Positions 42,978-45,432 of a stretch of DNA of 45,432 nt are shown here, piece after piece. Below the pieces are notes generated by a model. The model ran no database searches and was not told where the DNA came from. It saw nothing but the letters and a program-made list of their open reading frames with translations. A program made the translations under genes and the position numbers. The DNA comes from Schoenoplectus triqueter (Eukaryota; Streptophyta; Magnoliopsida; Poales; Cyperaceae): the NCBI GenBank assembly GCA_964058805.1, contig CAXKVV010000704.1:1-45432 (forward strand), in the 5' to 3' direction. The stretch's first letter is position 1; each line of letters begins with the position of its first letter.

Positions 42978-43365
42978 TGCGCCAAACTATGAGCTTGACC
43001 ATGAGGAGATGGAGCGAGTCTTTTACAAAGTTGTAGGAACAGATAAGAAGATAAACCTCAAAGAACTCACTGAACTGCTGATGAAGGTAGGTAGGTGTGG
43101 CGAATGCAGAAGATGAGGCAGAACAGATGATCAACACCATTGGTTGAAGAAAGATAAAGCCATTATCTGGAGTGCTTCTTCGACATGCACAAGAATGGGG
43201 TGAAGATGCGTGAGATGAGGCATGTATTTTCAATGTTTGACAGAAAAAGATGGGAGAACTAAGTGCCAATGATATTCAGCATACATTTAGTATGGTCAGC
43301 GAGTCGTATGAGCTGAAGAAGTGCGAGAGGATGGTGAGGGCAATCAGCAGCAACCGAAATATAAG
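42978..43365 (+). pseudogene. Calmodulin-like (EF-hand) pseudogene
   Basis: The plus strand gives YELDHEEMERVFYKVVGTDK and KINLKELTELLMKVG in one frame, VANAEDEAEQMINTIG in the next, then HVFSMFDRKRWGELSANDIQ and HTFSMVSESYELKKCERMV. These align with consecutive EF-hand helices and loops of a calmodulin-like calcium sensor. Loop residues are damaged (the FDRKRWGELS loop lacks the normal DxDxDG pattern). Several stops and frame changes occur, and there is no intron between the parts. It is a dead copy, perhaps a retrocopy. Confidence 0.7.
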
Positions 43366-44261
43366 TATGTTGATATGTATGATTTGTTAGAATATTTAAA
43401 TATTATAATATTTAATAATTCACTTACTATTAATAGTTATGATTTGCTAGAAAATTAATTAAATGATGCATCTAAAAAGTATATCTGAATGGTGCATTCT
43501 GAAGAATGTCTATATCTTGATGGAAATTCAAATGATCAAATTCATTATATTAGATCCCAAGAGTTGCCTCAATCTATATAAATGGTTCATATTATGTAGT
43601 TCTCGAGGTTTACTCATAAATATTTCTTCCACTAAAGAAAAACATAAAAAATAGAGCATAAAAAAACGCATAATTAAATCATCATAATATTTGAAGAAAA
43701 TCCTTAGAGATTAGTAATTCTACTTCTGCTAGTTTTCGTTTCTGCTATTTTTTGCTTCAAGATGTCTGCTTTTCAAAAATATGAATTTTAATTTACATAT
43801 TTTATATTTTATATGATCTACGTATTCTTGGGTTTTAATTTTAAAAATAAAACATATTATATTTATTCATATTTTAATACATAATTCTCCTACTTGACCT
43901 AAATTTTAATATCATAATGAAGCACACGTTCAAAATTGGTCAATATAATATCATTAACTCAAACTAATACAATCAAAATAATTATTATCGTTATTTAATC
44001 CATATTAATTATAGTAGTGGTATTTTTTCCAACAAATTGTTAATAAAATTCATTCGGTTCTCATAAATCTAAATTTACTTAAATTCAATAAGAAAATAAT
44101 AATAATGCACAATATAAGAAATAAGAAAATATTTTGTTATTAGCATCTGTGACTTTATTCTTTCCGCATCTCCTATAATTTATTGTTTTCTTTTTAGTAT
44201 CTTAAAGAGTTCATACTCTTCTATAGTGAAGCATGTCTTCTCCTTTACTTATGGCTCTACC
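43366..44261. other. Intergenic, AT-rich, nothing recognised
   Basis: No gene, RNA or bounded repeat is seen. A short open frame at 43463-43654 has no family features. Confidence 0.4.
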
Positions 44262-44900
44262 ATTAGATTTGCCTAGTAGCCTCCACCTCTGCCTCCTCTA
44301 CGGCCTCCAAGACCTCGGTCGCGACCTCCAAGTTGTTCTCTCCTACCTACCTTTATCTCCTTGGGTGGCTTTGGACAAGCCTTGCTTAGGTTCCTCACCT
44401 CTCCGCAGTTGTAGCATTTGCGGGTTTCTATCTGTGGCACCTGTCAGATCTGGGTTCAAAGTAACCAAAACTGATCGAGCACCTGAAAGCCCAGTCGACT
44501 CAGAATGTAGTTTAATGCGACTCTCCTCCTATATCATTATCGAGATTGTCTTATTTAGTGAAGTGATCTTTATCCGAGCTAAGACAACTGGCCTCTTTTG
44601 ATCAAAAGTAGGGTTCAGATGAGCCAAAAAATGAATAGTCCTCATATGTGCATTAAACTCCCAGCTCTTGCACCTCGGATCATTACAACTCAACATTAGT
44701 GAGAAATAATCAAGATCTTGTTATAGCTGCTCCAGCTCCATGAAGTACTCCTGAATGGATCTATCACCCTACACCACTGCCTCTATGTCACGCTGGATTT
44801 GGAACACTCTCACGTGATTCTCTGGCCCAAGATGTCATGTATCACCTTGCACTACTGCCTTTATGTCACGCTGGATTTGGAACACCCTCTTCAGTTTTGT
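44262..44900 (-). pseudogene. copia-type gag remnant with zinc knuckle
   Basis: Read on the minus strand this gives RVFQIQRDIEAVV, then SIQEYFMELEQL, a stop, QDLDYFSLMLSCNDPRCKSW, FLAHLNPTFDQKRPVVLARI, another stop, EESRIKLHSEST, and in a different frame CYNCGEVRNLSKACPKPPKE (C-x2-C-x4-N-x4-C where a normal knuckle has His, by eye). The order and wording are those of a plant copia gag. It is broken by at least two stops and a frameshift, its knuckle His is replaced by Asn, and no LTR or pol is visible in the window. It differs from the gag at 18339-19334. Confidence 0.8.
44763..44892. repeat. Tandem duplication within the gag remnant
   Basis: TATGTCACGCTGGATTTGG occurs at about 44787 and again at about 44861, preceded in both by TATCACC-T-CAC-ACTGCCT. 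The period is about 74 bp. AAGATGTCATGTATC also recurs nearby (about 44829 and 44903). Confidence 0.75.
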
Positions 44901-45432
44901 CAAGATGTCATGTATCTTTCGAATACCATTTACAGATGAAGCAACCTTTGGAACTACCGAGTCCAATAGTCAGGTGTAAAGCAAGGCATATGTGGTCTTT
45001 CATTCATCCTCTTCAACATTGTCACTCGTTGGCTTAGCCTTGGATATCCATCAATACTTGTTATATTTTCAACATATATAAGCAGTAAAGCTATTATTTA
45101 TATCTTCATGCTACCAGCTTAAAACTCCTTTTTAACTGGACAGTTCATCTCAAGCAGCCGTTTTTCTTATCCGTTTACACCACCACTATCAAGTATGGGA
45201 AAGTTGAATTTTCAACTCAGCACAATTTCAATCAGTTATTTTATCTGAGACATTTTTCATTGATCCATAACGTAGCACAATGTTAACCTGTTTGGAAGTG
45301 AAACAAAGTCTTAAATGCCCCTGAAGCACAAATAACATTTTTAACAACTCAAAAAGATCATAGATAGAAAGATAGAAACTACTTTGCACTAAAAAAACAA
45401 GTGTTAATATGAGTATCACCATCTAATGCATC
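44901..45432. other. Right edge of the window, nothing recognised
   Basis: AT-rich sequence without a supportable gene. It may contain more of the gag remnant's upstream region, but I cannot identify an LTR. Confidence 0.35.

Overview
The window is AT-rich plant nuclear DNA, most likely from an angiosperm and probably a eudicot. The support is GT-AG introns with one leucine-rich repeat per exon, a plant-specific GT37 fucosyltransferase family, a protein with a plastid-type leader, and dense plant transposons (Ty1/copia, LINE, CACTA, hAT-like, Mutator-like and foldback MITEs). I cannot name the species. Every gene model comes from reading splice sites and frames by eye, without transcripts or database searches.

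Layout. (1) 1-22.3 kb, minus strand: a GT37 (xyloglucan-type) fucosyltransferase cluster. A complete two-exon gene lies at 19914-22260. A second gene runs off the left edge: its exon 2 occupies 1-437, and two related candidate first exons, at 3873-4020 and 10136-10280, both end in the splice phase this exon needs. The cluster is broken up by hAT-like elements (5400-5844, 12462-13159), a LINE remnant (about 6330-7108), a CACTA element (10411-11675) sitting just upstream of the distal first exon, a Mutator-like MITE nested in a hAT-like element (12651-12973), and a decayed Ty1/copia element with both LTRs (15094-19609).

(2) 22.5-26.3 kb: no genes, but about nine foldback MITEs from at least four families lie end to end, almost all separated only by (TA)n/(GA)n or (CT)n tracts. 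This looks like a hot spot for microsatellite-targeting elements.

(3) 28-30.6 kb: a 424-bp foldback element built on a GC-rich palindrome, then a 1.4-kb Pack-MULE-like element with unrecognised coiled-coil coding sequence between its inverted ends.

(4) 31069-33835, plus strand: a nine-exon gene for a predicted 507-residue secreted or receptor-like protein with a malectin-like domain and LRRs but no kinase.

(5) 34-39.5 kb: AT-rich intergenic DNA with hAT-like repeats and one more MITE.

(6) 39629-42357, plus strand: a three-exon gene for a small, probably plastid-targeted protein with half of a DnaJ-type cysteine-rich zinc finger. Its first intron carries a second copy (419 bp) of the palindromic foldback element seen at 28.2 kb.

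(7) 42.9-45 kb: a broken EF-hand (calmodulin-like) pseudogene and a broken copia-type gag remnant.

The fucosyltransferases would act in the Golgi on cell-wall glycans and the malectin-LRR protein at the cell surface. The plastid protein is unrelated, and nothing suggests that the genes are co-regulated.
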